Translations under genes and position numbers: made by a program | The notes under the pieces: generated by a model | The model's input: the letters and a program-made list of their open reading frames with translations, nothing else | What the model was told of the DNA's origin: nothing | Database searches by the model: none | Part shown: positions 8,311 through 17,464 of the stretch, piece by piece | Layout of the letters: every line of letters begins with the position of its first letter | How positions within the stretch are numbered: position 1 is the first letter of the stretch | NCBI GenBank assembly: GCA_029557915.1 | Contig: JAKQHS010000165.1 | Location: 1-64,000 of the forward strand | DNA: 64,000 bases | Source: Bacteroidota bacterium | Lineage (GTDB): Bacteria > Bacteroidota > Bacteroidia > Chitinophagales > Saprospiraceae | Direction: 5' to 3'

Positions 8311-10295
8311 ATGAAAACCATCCCCTTTTTATCCGTTTTAATACTTGCCCATATCCTTTGCGGATCCGGACCGGCTAAGGCCCAGATCGAGCTGAGGGTC
8401 AAACCCAACGAGATCCGTTCCACAGTCTCCCCCCAGATGTGGGGCATCTTTTTTGAGGACATCAATTTCGCGGCGGACGGCGGACTCTATGCCGAATTGA
8501 TCAAGAACGGATCCTTCCAGTTCCCTTTGCCCTTCACAGGGTGGAAAGTAAATAAGGTGGATTTTAAAGACAAAGTGCTTGTGGTGAACCAGTCCAGCGT
8601 AAAAAACGGAAATACCCGTTATGTACGGATTGCCAAATCATCGGACAGTTCCGTTTATAATATCGTCAATGAAGGATTCCGGGGAATCGGTTTGCATAAA
8701 AATGCAGGATACACTTTTTCTATGCGGGCCAGGACCATCAGCGGGAATCTCCGCCTGCGGGTCGAGGTCCTTCGTGAATCGGGACAATCCCTGGTCCGGG
8801 GCGATATCGCCAACCTCAAGGGAGGGTGGACTGATTACACCCTTCCCCTCACTGCCCCGGACTCTGAATCAAAGGGTCTCCTGAAAATTGCCTTTCTGGG
8901 CACTGGGGTGGTGGAAATAGACTTGATCTCCCTCTTCCCGGTCAATACTTATAAAAACCGGCCCGGCGGCTTAAGGGCCGACCTGGCGGCTATGCTCGAC
9001 AGCCTCAAGCCGGGGTTTGTCCGCTTTCCCGGTGGTTGCATCGTGGAAGGCCATACCCTGGCCAGCCGGTATCAATGGAAAAAAAGGTGGGACCAAAACA
9101 GGAGCGGGAATTGTCCATCAACCGGTGGAATATGGAATTCCCAAGAAGGGCGGCACCGGACTATTATCAGTCCTTCGGCCTGGGTTTTTATGAATATTTC
9201 CAGTTGTCGGAAGATCTGGGCGCCGAACCTCTCCCCATCCTCAATTGCGGCATGGCCTGCCAGTTCAACAGCGGCGAGGTCGTTGCCATGGATGACCTGG
9301 GGCCTTATATCCAGGATGCCCTGGACCTTATTGAATTTGCCAATGGCCCTGTACAAACCAAATGGGGCAAACTCCGTGCGGACCTGGGACATCCGGCTCC
9401 CTTCAACCTCAAGATGATCGGCATCGGAAACGAACAATGGGACGAACAATATTTTGAGCGTTATCAAAAATTTGAACAGGCCCTGAAAGCCAAATACCCG
9501 GCTATACAACTGGTCTCCGGTTCGGGCCCTTCCGCCCAGGGAAATCGTTTTGATTATGCATGGTCCCAACTCAAAGATTCCAAAGCCGCCTTTGTGGACG
9601 AACATTATTATTTGCCCCCGGCCTGGTTTTTTGCCAATGCCCGCCGTTACGACCATTACGACCGCAACCGCCCCAAAGTCTTTGCCGGAGAATACGCGGC
9701 CCACGACAAGGAGGATGCCCAGCCGGAATCGCGCAACACCTGGCTAAGCGCCCTGGCCGAAGCCGCATTCATGACCGGATTGGAGCGAAATGCCGATCTG
9801 GTGCGCATGTGCTCTTATGCCCCCCTGCTGGCCCATGTGGAGGCCTGGCAATGGAGGCCCGACCTGATTTGGTTTGACAATCTTCGGGTCATGGCCACAC
9901 CGAATTATTATGTACAAAAATTATTTTCCACCAACCGGGGAAGTCACATGATCCCCATTACCCGGCAGGATTCAGTCATAGCGGGGCAGGACAGCCTTTA
10001 TGCGTCCGCTGTCCTGGATAAAAATCAAAACCAGGTAATTATCAAACTCGTGAATGCGGCGCGAAAGGCACAAAAAATAAACATCCTCATCGACGGGTTG
10101 CCCCCGGATAAATTCCAGGCCCGGGGCACGGTCTTGTCTTCCAATGCGGACTTGGCGTTTAACCGGATGAATAGCCCTTCGGTCATAACGCCAAGGGAAA
10201 CCAGCTATACGATTGAGAGTGGGGTGCTGACGGAGGATTTCCCGGCGAGGTCGGTCCAGGTGATTGTTTTGCAGTATGGGTCTATCCGGCGATGA
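8311..10295 (+). pseudogene. GH51 alpha-L-arabinofuranosidase, split by a -1 frameshift
   Basis: Two overlapping frames together encode one GH51 enzyme of about 660 residues. The first (from 8311) has a signal peptide and the N-terminal half: MWGIFFEDINFAADGGLYAE, a carbohydrate-binding-like insert, then FVRFPGGCIVEGHTLASRYQ. The second frame continues with INRWNMEF, APDYYQSFGLGF and LPILNCGMACQFNSGE. It also holds the acid/base Glu in GNEQWDE (codon 9432-9434), the nucleophile Glu in FAGEYAAH (codon 9690-9692) and the C-terminal beta-sandwich. The change of frame maps to a run of seven A at 9079-9085; one extra A would restore the gene. It may be a sequencing or assembly error, a real mutation or ribosomal slippage. 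If read through, the enzyme releases L-arabinofuranose from arabinan or arabinoxylan in the periplasm. Confidence 0.88.
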
Positions 10296-10310
10296 GGGTT
10301 CGCGTGGAGA

Positions 10311-10587
10311 GTTTCACACGGAGAACACGGGGAACACGGAGGTATGTTTTTATAAAAAAAACGGAAAGACTTTTTAAAAACGCCTTGAGCTCTACCTGCC
10401 CAGTGCAAAAAATTCCATAGCTTTTTATAAATTCCGTGCTCTCCATTTAGTTTCGCACGGAGAACACGGGGAACACGGAGAAATATTTTTTATAAAAAAA
10501 CAGTAACGCTAATTTAAAACTCCGTGAGCAATGTCTGACCCTTGCAAAAACTCCAGAGCTTTTTATAAATTCCGTGCTCTCCATTTA
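10311..10587. repeat. Two tandem copies of a ~139-base repeat
   Basis: Copy 1 runs 10311-10449 and copy 2 runs 10450-10587. Each opens with CACGGAGAACACGGGGAACA, has an AT-rich core with TTTTTATAAAAAAA, and closes with TTTTATAAATTCCGTGCTCT. The CACGGAG and CTCCGTG-like ends can pair. The element fills the gap between the GH51 and dehydrogenase genes up to 8 bases before the next ATG. It shares its ends with the seven-unit array at 45.5-46.4 kb. No gene is seen inside. Confidence 0.8.
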
Positions 10588-10594
10588 AAAAAAA

Positions 10595-11605
10595 ATGAAA
10601 GTACTTAATTGCACCACTCCTGGCCACTTTGAATACCAGGACAAACCAGAACCAGCATCCCGGGCAGGTTATTCTCTACTCCGCATACAAAAAGTCGGGA
10701 TATGCGGTACCGACCTTCATGCCTATAAAGGAAGGCAACCTTATTTTGAATATCCAAGAATCCTTGGGCACGAGGTGGCCGCAGAATATGTCAGTGGGGA
10801 TGCGCCGGATATCCGTCCGGGGGATCTATGCACTTTTCTGCCTTATATATCCTGCGGTTCCTGTATCGCCTGCCGGTCTGGCAAAACGAATTGTTGCAGC
10901 CGGCTTGTGGTCTGTGGAGTTCATTTGGATGGCGCCATGGCTGAATACTATCTGGTCCCCTCTCCGCTCATCATCCCCGGAGAAAATTTAAGCGAAGACG
11001 AACTCGCCCTGGTTGAACCCATGTCCATCGCCGCACATGCCATTCGGAGGGCAGAAAACATCAAAGGAAAACAGGTGCTGATCTTTGGTGCGGGCCCGAT
11101 CGGTATGTGTACATCCATCTTGGCCTTGCAGGCCGGAGCGGTGGTTGGACTGGCTGATGTTCACGCGGGCAGGCTGGCCTTTGCATCCTCCTTTTATTCA
11201 ATCCATACCTTCCTCAACCGGGATCCATCGCATTTTATAAATGAAGTCCGAAACTGGACCAACGGAGACATGGCCCCGGTGGTCATCGACGCGACGGGAA
11301 ATTTGCAAGCCATTGAATCCGGGCTTCAGTACCTGGCCCATGGAGGACAATTTATACTGGTCGGCCTTCAAAAAGAAGCCTTTCATTTTTCCCATCCTGA
11401 ATTTCATAAACGGGAAGCCACCTTAAAAAGCAGCCGGAATGCTACCCGTAAAGATTTTATCCGGGTCCGGGATCTGATAAAAAATAAAACCCTATCCGTA
11501 GATCCGCTGATTACCCACCGCATCCCTTTTGGCGTCGTAGCGAAGCAGTTTGAAACACTTTACGATCCCGGCAATCTGGTCATGAAAGCGGTGATAGAGT
11601 TTTAG
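10595..11605 (+). CDS. Zinc-dependent alcohol/polyol dehydrogenase (MDR family)
   Basis: 336 residues, cytoplasmic. The GroES-like domain has the catalytic zinc set Cys37 (GICGTD), His59 and Glu60 (ILGHEV). The structural zinc site uses Cys87, Cys90, Cys93 and Cys101 in the CGSCIAC..CC segment. A Rossmann domain starts around residue 148 (IFGAGPIGM). This layout fits sorbitol/L-idonate/galactitol-type dehydrogenases, which oxidise sugar alcohols or sugar acids with NAD(P). The substrate cannot be read from sequence. It follows the GH51 gene, so a role in pentose metabolism is possible but unproven. The start lies directly after a repeat copy and has no visible Shine-Dalgarno sequence. Confidence 0.9.
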   Translation: MKVLNCTTPGHFEYQDKPEPASRAGYSLLRIQKVGICGTDLHAYKGRQPYFEYPRILGHEVAAEYVSGDAPDIRPGDLCTFLPYISCGSCIACRSGKTNCCSRLVVCGVHLDGAMAEYYLVPSPLIIPGENLSEDELALVEPMSIAAHAIRRAENIKGKQVLIFGAGPIGMCTSILALQAGAVVGLADVHAGRLAFASSFYSIHTFLNRDPSHFINEVRNWTNGDMAPVVIDATGNLQAIESGLQYLAHGGQFILVGLQKEAFHFSHPEFHKREATLKSSRNATRKDFIRVRDLIKNKTLSVDPLITHRIPFGVVAKQFETLYDPGNLVMKAVIEF

Positions 11606-11738
11606 CCTGAGGCCGGGAATGTTTGGATATGCTGGAAAAATAGAAACTTCCGGGTTATACAAAGATTATCCTCTTATCTTTATTTTAAGGTTTCCTTATG
11701 AACTCTGTGTGAATGGCCAGCGTCTTATTTTTATCAAA

Positions 11739-11746
11739 TACCTTTG
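11739..11746 (+). promoter_or_regulatory. -7 box directly before the metallophosphoesterase gene
   Basis: TACCTTTG matches TAnnTTTG exactly and ends only 4 bases before the ATG at 11751. If used, transcription would begin at or near the start codon, giving a leaderless message, or translation would start further down. No clear -33 TTTG. Confidence 0.3.
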
Positions 11747-11750
11747 CTGA

Positions 11751-12848
11751 ATGATTGTGCTTTATTTTATTTTACTGGCTCCTTTCCTTTCCGGCTTTTT
11801 CCAGGAAAACCAGCCGGTTGAAAAAATACAGATCGACGGACCCTATGTCGTGTACAAAAACGACCTGATTTATGTCCAGTATATCTACCAGGAAGGGGGC
11901 ATCAAATCGGTCACCACGGACAGTTTTCCCGTTTCCCAGAAAAAGAACATTGAACTTCGGGTAGCGACGGACGAGCCCGGAAAATATTTCACCGTTAAAC
12001 TTAAAAACAGGCTCAGCAATGAAAAATCAGAGTTTGGCAAACCGGCCAAATTGCTGGCCATCTCCGATATCGAGGCTAATTTCAAAGCGCTGCGGACGCT
12101 GCTCCAGGTCAACGGGGTCATCGACCAGGAATTCAACTGGACCTACGGCAAGGGGGAGGTAGTGTTTACCGGAGATTTTTTCGACCGGGGCAGCCAGCAG
12201 AATGAAGTGCTCTGGCTCATGTACGCCCTGGAAGAAAAGGCCCGGGAAGCAAAAGGTTATGTGCACTTCGTGCTGGGCAACCACGAGATCATGAATATGA
12301 ACGGGGATTTCCGATATGTGCACCCCCGATATATGGAACATGCCAAGATGATGGGAGTGCCCTATATCTCCTTTTATTGGGACAATACGGAACTCGGCCG
12401 CTGGCTGCGCACCAAAAACATCGCTCAACGGATCGGCGATATCCTTTTTGTGCATGGCGGAATCTCCACCCCGGTGAATTATATGAATGTGCCGGCGCCG
12501 GCGATCAACGAACTGGCCCGTCCCTTTTACCCGGATACTACATACAATTATCCGGATATCTGGACGGAGATCCTGTTCAGCGACCTGGGGCCCTTCTGGT
12601 ACAGGGGTTATTATTCGAAAAAGTCCCCCGCAACAAGCGGCCAGGTCGACACCACCCTCAATGTATTTGGCGTAAAATACATCACCACCGGGCATACCGT
12701 AGTGGCCGATACCATCAGCGTATTGTACAACGGCAGGGTATTCAATACCGATGTATATCATGCCGGGGGCAATTCCGAGGCCATGCTGGTGGAGGGAGGT
12801 AAGTTTTACCGGGTCAACAGCAAAGGAGAAAAATTTCTGATGAAATAA
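11751..12848 (+). CDS. Exported calcineurin-like metallophosphoesterase
   Basis: 365 residues. The N-terminus is hydrophobic (MIVLYFILLAPFLSGFF), followed by a small beta-rich region to about residue 95. The phosphoesterase core shows metal ligands in SDIEAN (Asp106), GDFFDRG (141-147), GNHE (176-179), FVHGGIS (about 247) and TGHT (about 315). The first motif has Glu where many family members have His (DxH), as in a Bacteroidota/Shewanella-like phosphatase subgroup. It probably removes phosphate from a protein or small phosphoester in the periplasm; the substrate is unknown. The gene stands alone between the dehydrogenase and the GH106-like gene. Confidence 0.9.
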   Translation: MIVLYFILLAPFLSGFFQENQPVEKIQIDGPYVVYKNDLIYVQYIYQEGGIKSVTTDSFPVSQKKNIELRVATDEPGKYFTVKLKNRLSNEKSEFGKPAKLLAISDIEANFKALRTLLQVNGVIDQEFNWTYGKGEVVFTGDFFDRGSQQNEVLWLMYALEEKAREAKGYVHFVLGNHEIMNMNGDFRYVHPRYMEHAKMMGVPYISFYWDNTELGRWLRTKNIAQRIGDILFVHGGISTPVNYMNVPAPAINELARPFYPDTTYNYPDIWTEILFSDLGPFWYRGYYSKKSPATSGQVDTTLNVFGVKYITTGHTVVADTISVLYNGRVFNTDVYHAGGNSEAMLVEGGKFYRVNSKGEKFLMK

Positions 12849-12928
12849 ATCGCTGCCCACTTCAAAACCGTTTATCGGTTATTGAACCTTCCTGAAAATT
12901 TTGATTTACGGTATCTTGACCTCCCGTA

Positions 12929-15784
12929 ATGCTGTCAATACTATCCGCAAATAAAGAGGTCAGGGGCCTGTCGATCCTGCTCCTTTTTTGTTTTCCTTTT
13001 CTTGCAAAATCGCAGATCCAGTGGCCCGAAATCGGTAGGGACACCCGGCCGTGGACGCGCTGGTGGTGGCAGGGCAGCGCTGTGGATACGCCCGGGCTGA
13101 AGTGGGCTATGAAACAATACCAGGAAGCCGGTTTGGGAGGCCTGGAAATCACGCCGATTTACGGAGTACAGGGCCATGAAGCCCGGTTTATCGACTATCT
13201 CTCGCCTCAATGGATGGGGGTGTTTGACTTTGTTTTGAGAGAAGCAAAAAAACTCGGCCTGGGGATCGATATGGCTACGGGCACCGGCTGGCCTTTCGGC
13301 GGACCCTGGATCGGTGAAGACCAGGCCTGCAAATACCTTGCGCATAAAAAATACCAATTGCGTGAAGGCCAATCCCTGAAAGATACCATCCAATACTTCC
13401 AGGAGGGATTTGTGCGCACAGCCAATGGGGAACGCCTTTCGGTGGCGGATGTCATTTATCCCATTACCGACAATGAGGATCTCCAGGCCCTTGCCATTGA
13501 CCAGGTCAGGCATCCGGTGGCCTTGCCTCTGATAGGGTTGTTCGCTTTCAATGATCTGGGTCAATGGATGGACCTTAGCCAAAAAGTAAACAAGGGCCTT
13601 CTGGAATGGACGGCCCCGCAGGGCACCTGGACCCTTTACGCCCTATTTCAGGGTCTTCATGGCAAAATGGTGGAGAGGGCCGCGCCCGGAGGAGAAGGAA
13701 ATGTGATCGATCATTTTGACGAAGCGGCCGTCCGGGAATATTTATCCTTTTTTGACCGGGCTTTTGAAAACACAGACTTGTCCGGCTTGAGGGGATTTTT
13801 TAATGACAGTTACGAAGTAGACGATGCCCGTGGCCAGAGCGACTGGACACCCCGGTTTTTTGAGGAATTTAATTCCAGGAGGGGGTATGATCTTAAAGCC
13901 CACCTTCCTTCTTTATTTTCAGAAACGCCGGATGAAAAAAGCGCACTCGTTTTATATGACTACCGGGAAACCGTTTCGGAACTGGTCCTTGAAAAATTCA
14001 CCCGGACCTGGACCCATTGGGGACATCAGAAAAATAAATGGATCCGGAACCAAAGTCATGGATCACCGGCCAATATCCTGGACCTTTACGGGGCCGTCGA
14101 CATTCCCGAAACCGAAGGCACCGATCTCCTCCGATTTAAGTTTGCCTCCTCTGCCGCCCATGTGCTTGGAAAACCCTTGGCTTCCGCTGAAGCAGCCACC
14201 TGGCTCCATGAGCATTTTATCTCCTCCCTGTCTGATGTCCGGGCAGCAGCCGATCAATATTTTCTCGGCGGAGTCAATCATCTGGTTTACCATGGCACCA
14301 ATTATTCCCCGCCTAATGAAAGTTGGCCGGGCTGGTTGTTTTACGCTGCGGTGCACCTCAACCCCGCAAACCCGGCCTGGAAAGACTTTAAAGCGCTCAA
14401 TGATTACATCAGCCGCTGCCAGGCTTTCCTGCAAAAAGGAAATCCGGACCAGGATATCCTGTTGTACTTCCCTTTCGCGGACCGCAACCAGCAGTTGGGT
14501 AATTCTGTGTTGCACCATTTTGACGGCATGCAGGGTTTTGAAGGCAGCATCTTTAAATCCGCTGCGGAAGAATTGATCCAATCCGGGTATGCCTGGGACC
14601 TGATCAGTGACCGGCAGATTCAATCCCTCCAATGTTTGAATGGAAAATTAATCGCTCCGGGAGGCGATTACCAGACTATGGTCATCAGCGGTGCGGAATT
14701 TATGCCCATCCAGACCCTCTTTAAAATCGACAGCCTGATCCGGAAAGGAGCTAAAATCATTTTTCATGTATATCCCACCCATGTCCCCGGGTTTTATTTG
14801 CACGAAGAAAACCAAAGGCTGTTGGATTCCCTGGTGAATGCGCTGCAATTAAAAAAAAACCAGGCGGGGAAGTTGTATATGGATCACGGCCTCGGGCGGG
14901 TATATAAAGGACCGGAACTCCAGGCCCTGCTTGATGCCGCAGAGATAAGATCGGAAAAGGCCATTTATCAAAAAAACCTTGCCTGCATCCGTCGCAAGAC
15001 GGAGACCGGCTATTATTATTTCATAAAAAATACGGGTGATTCTGAATTAAAAGACTGGCTGACCGTAAATGCCTCCGCTGCTTCCGTGCTTCAGTTTGAT
15101 CCTATGAAAAACCAATCCGGCCTCGCGCGCTGGAAAAAAACCGCTTCCGGGACCGAAGTATGGATTTCATTGTTGCCCGGGGAAACCGTGATCCTTGAAA
15201 CGACCCGTCAAAAAATCGAGGGTCCTTCTTTTCCATTTTTTGAACCGGCAGGAGAAGCCGTTGACCAGGATTCAGGTTGGAATTTAAAATTCATTTCAGG
15301 CGGGCCTGCGCTTTCCGAAAGTGTCCGTATCGATCAGTTGCAGGACTGGACCAAACTTCCGCTTCCCGGTGCCCCTACCTTTTCCGGAACGGCTTCCTAC
15401 TCTATTACCTTCAAATTGCCCTCCAAAAGATATGATCATTACTTGCTTGACCTGGGTACGGTCTTTGAAACCGCTGAAATAAAACTGAATGACAGCGTCC
15501 TGGCCACCACCATCGGGCCGGTACACCGGGTCCTCTTCCCCTCCTCCCTTCTTAAAAGGACCAATACTCTGGAAATCCTGGTTACCAACAGCATGGCAAA
15601 CCGGATCATTGACCTGGAAAAAAGAGGCGTGCCCTGGAAAAAGTTTTACAATATCAACTTCCCGGCCCGTTTAGCCGAAAACCGGGGACCGGACGGCCTG
15701 TTTACCGCCATCCACTGGGATCCGCGCCCTTCCGGGCTCCTGGGCCCGGTGACCCTGAAACCTTTTAATAAAGCGAAGGAATAA
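12929..15784 (+). CDS. GH106-like alpha-L-rhamnosidase, exported
   Basis: 951 residues. A signal peptide (hydrophobic 14-28) precedes the hallmark RPWTRWWWQGSAVD at about 40-53 and GLGGLEITPIYGVQG, typical of the GH106 catalytic TIM barrel. The C-terminal part is a beta-sandwich with a jelly-roll-like region (DLGTVFETAEIKLND) and the end signature RPSGLLGPVTL. The length is close to the family norm. GH106 enzymes remove terminal L-rhamnose from pectic rhamnogalacturonans; the exact linkage cannot be deduced. It is one of several polysaccharide-degrading enzymes here, but no SusCD transporter pair is nearby. The family call rests on sequence pattern, with GH106-related unclassified enzymes as the alternative. 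Confidence 0.82.
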   Translation: MLSILSANKEVRGLSILLLFCFPFLAKSQIQWPEIGRDTRPWTRWWWQGSAVDTPGLKWAMKQYQEAGLGGLEITPIYGVQGHEARFIDYLSPQWMGVFDFVLREAKKLGLGIDMATGTGWPFGGPWIGEDQACKYLAHKKYQLREGQSLKDTIQYFQEGFVRTANGERLSVADVIYPITDNEDLQALAIDQVRHPVALPLIGLFAFNDLGQWMDLSQKVNKGLLEWTAPQGTWTLYALFQGLHGKMVERAAPGGEGNVIDHFDEAAVREYLSFFDRAFENTDLSGLRGFFNDSYEVDDARGQSDWTPRFFEEFNSRRGYDLKAHLPSLFSETPDEKSALVLYDYRETVSELVLEKFTRTWTHWGHQKNKWIRNQSHGSPANILDLYGAVDIPETEGTDLLRFKFASSAAHVLGKPLASAEAATWLHEHFISSLSDVRAAADQYFLGGVNHLVYHGTNYSPPNESWPGWLFYAAVHLNPANPAWKDFKALNDYISRCQAFLQKGNPDQDILLYFPFADRNQQLGNSVLHHFDGMQGFEGSIFKSAAEELIQSGYAWDLISDRQIQSLQCLNGKLIAPGGDYQTMVISGAEFMPIQTLFKIDSLIRKGAKIIFHVYPTHVPGFYLHEENQRLLDSLVNALQLKKNQAGKLYMDHGLGRVYKGPELQALLDAAEIRSEKAIYQKNLACIRRKTETGYYYFIKNTGDSELKDWLTVNASAASVLQFDPMKNQSGLARWKKTASGTEVWISLLPGETVILETTRQKIEGPSFPFFEPAGEAVDQDSGWNLKFISGGPALSESVRIDQLQDWTKLPLPGAPTFSGTASYSITFKLPSKRYDHYLLDLGTVFETAEIKLNDSVLATTIGPVHRVLFPSSLLKRTNTLEILVTNSMANRIIDLEKRGVPWKKFYNINFPARLAENRGPDGLFTAIHWDPRPSGLLGPVTLKPFNKAKE

Positions 15785-15823
15785 CTCAGTCCGTAACCTC
15801 GGCACACCCCATCCCTTTACTTA

Positions 15824-15831
15824 TATATTTG
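15824..15831 (+). promoter_or_regulatory. -7 box before the VOC gene
   Basis: TATATTTG matches TAnnTTTG exactly, 16 bases before the ATG at 15848. No -33 TTTG at the usual spacing. Confidence 0.35.
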
Positions 15832-15847
15832 ATAGAATAATCTGACA

Positions 15848-16252
15848 ATGCAGCTAAATAAAATCCAGCACATCGGCATACCCGTTACCGACCTTGGAAA
15901 ATCCGTTCCCTTTTATCAGCGACTGGGATTTGAAGCGGCGATGGAATCCCCCTTTGATTACCAGGGGGAGCGCGGCACCTGCGTCATGATGAAACAAGGG
16001 GAAATCCTGATTGAGTTGTATCAGTTTCCTGCTCGTTTTTTACCTGAAATCAGAAACAGAAAGGACGGACCTGTAGATCATATTGCTTTTGATGTACAGG
16101 ACATTGACCTGGTCTTTTCAGGCATGAAAGCCCGGGGGTTTAATCCAATAGAAGAGAGCCCCGTATTTTTGCCTTTCTGGAAAAACGGCTGCCGTTATTT
16201 TTATATTTTGGGCCCGGATGGGGAGCGGCTTGAGTTTAATCAGATTTTATAA
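15848..16252 (+). CDS. VOC (glyoxalase/dioxygenase superfamily) protein
   Basis: 134 residues forming one vicinal-oxygen-chelate module pair. Candidate metal ligands are His10 (IQHIGIPV), Glu54 or so in ILIELYQF, His in DHIAFDVQD and Glu in GERLEFNQ near the end. This is the pattern of lactoylglutathione lyase-like proteins, methylmalonyl-CoA epimerases and small lyases, and the substrate is not evident. It has no signal peptide, unlike its neighbours. It is probably its own transcription unit with the -7 box 16 bases upstream. Confidence 0.85.
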   Translation: MQLNKIQHIGIPVTDLGKSVPFYQRLGFEAAMESPFDYQGERGTCVMMKQGEILIELYQFPARFLPEIRNRKDGPVDHIAFDVQDIDLVFSGMKARGFNPIEESPVFLPFWKNGCRYFYILGPDGERLEFNQIL

Positions 16253-16313
16253 GGTCAATGGAATCAATATTTGATCGGATGGTCTCCCGAAAATCCTTAT
16301 CCTAATGTTTTGC

Positions 16314-17087
16314 ATGGAAAAGTGGTATCCTTTTTGGAGAATATCGGTCCTTTCCCTCGTCGTCTCCAGCTGTGTTTACGACAGCGCCGTCATTCCCACG
16401 GATTGCACCAATATCCACTGGACCTATACGATGACGGCAGGCGGACAGGATCATTGGGCTGATCTTTGCACAGGATACAACGCCTGCGGCGGAATGAGTC
16501 AGTCGCCGGTCAATATTACTGGTGCAGTGGCCCAGCCAAACCTTTCAAAATTAACTTTCGGCTATTCAACCACCGCCGCCGAAATAGAAAACAACGGGCA
16601 TACCATCGAGTTTGTCTGTGATCCCGGCAATAAATTAACTATTGGTGGAACCCAATATGAATTATTGCAATTTCATTATCATGCACAGAGCGAACACCAG
16701 GTGGATGGAAAAAAATCTCCCCTGGAAGTTCATTTCGTGCACAAGGCCACCGATTCAGACTTTGCGGTGATCGGCGTGTTATTTGAAGAAGGGGCTTCCA
16801 ATTCCTTATTTAACCAATATTTGTCCCGCTTCCCTGCGGAAGAGGGAACCTACACCGATCATTCAGAAATCGAATTGACGGAACTTCTGCCATTGAATAA
16901 AAGCTATTATCACTACAGTGGATCACTGACCACGCCTCCTTGTTCTGAAGTAGTGCATTGGTATGTGTTAAAAAATAAAATTACCGCGTCCGCAAGCCAG
17001 CTTGCCCAGTTCCAGGCTTTATTAAAAAACAATTACCGGAATATTCAGAACCTGAACGGCAGAAAGATTTATAGCTTTGATGAATAG
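16314..17087 (+). CDS. Alpha-class carbonic anhydrase, lipoprotein
   Basis: About 257 residues from the ATG at 16314; another ATG lies three codons upstream. VVSSC near residue 20 is a good lipobox, so the enzyme is likely anchored to a membrane. The alpha-CA core is clear: the first two zinc histidines in QFHYHAQSEH, the third in EVHFVH, the gate Glu in that same segment, and GSLTTPPCSE with the Thr that orients the zinc-bound hydroxide. It interconverts CO2 and bicarbonate outside the cytoplasm. The following 112-residue gene is 27 bases away and may be co-transcribed. Confidence 0.95.
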   Translation: MEKWYPFWRISVLSLVVSSCVYDSAVIPTDCTNIHWTYTMTAGGQDHWADLCTGYNACGGMSQSPVNITGAVAQPNLSKLTFGYSTTAAEIENNGHTIEFVCDPGNKLTIGGTQYELLQFHYHAQSEHQVDGKKSPLEVHFVHKATDSDFAVIGVLFEEGASNSLFNQYLSRFPAEEGTYTDHSEIELTELLPLNKSYYHYSGSLTTPPCSEVVHWYVLKNKITASASQLAQFQALLKNNYRNIQNLNGRKIYSFDE

Positions 17088-17114
17088 CGTTTAATTCACC
17101 TTTAAGTTTTTCTT

Positions 17115-17453
17115 ATGGAACTGTCCAAAAAAGACAAAAAAACCTGCCGGGAACTTATTGAGACCGGTCTTCAGCGCGAATTCACCACCGGATTGGAAAA
17201 AGCCGAATCAATATTGTGCAACTGGAAAGCCAAAAATAAAGACGTAAAAGAAACCTATCATGCTCTATATAGTATGATCCGAAAATTTGATAACCATATC
17301 GGCAGAAGATATAATGGCATCACCGGGTCGCACTATTTATCCTGTGTAGCAGGCCTGGTTATAGATCAAATCATTACTCTGGAGGAACTCAGCCCCTTTT
17401 CGGATGAGGCCCGCGCCACCATTTTGAGCATGTCGAGCATTAAATGGTTATAA
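17115..17453 (+). CDS. Small helical protein, unknown function
   Basis: 112 residues, highly charged N-terminus (MELSKKDKKTCRELIETGLQ), predicted mainly alpha-helical, no signal peptide or membrane segment. Two cysteines (about 11 and 37) and a third in LSCVAG. I do not recognise a family. It lies 27 bases after the carbonic anhydrase gene on the same strand, and its last codons overlap an upstream ATG of the xylanase-like gene. Confidence 0.65.
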   Translation: MELSKKDKKTCRELIETGLQREFTTGLEKAESILCNWKAKNKDVKETYHALYSMIRKFDNHIGRRYNGITGSHYLSCVAGLVIDQIITLEELSPFSDEARATILSMSSIKWL

Positions 17454-17464
17454 ATATAATTCCA

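Noticed and set aside
9079-9086. Programmed ribosomal -1 frameshift at the A7 run in the GH51 gene
   Set aside because: The shift into the second frame is possible on AAA codons, but the optimal A-AAA-AAG phasing is not met and no downstream structure was noted. A single base loss is simpler.
12027-12860. A 277-codon open frame antisense to the metallophosphoesterase
   Set aside because: It has no family motif, and all metal-binding motifs lie in the plus-strand frame.
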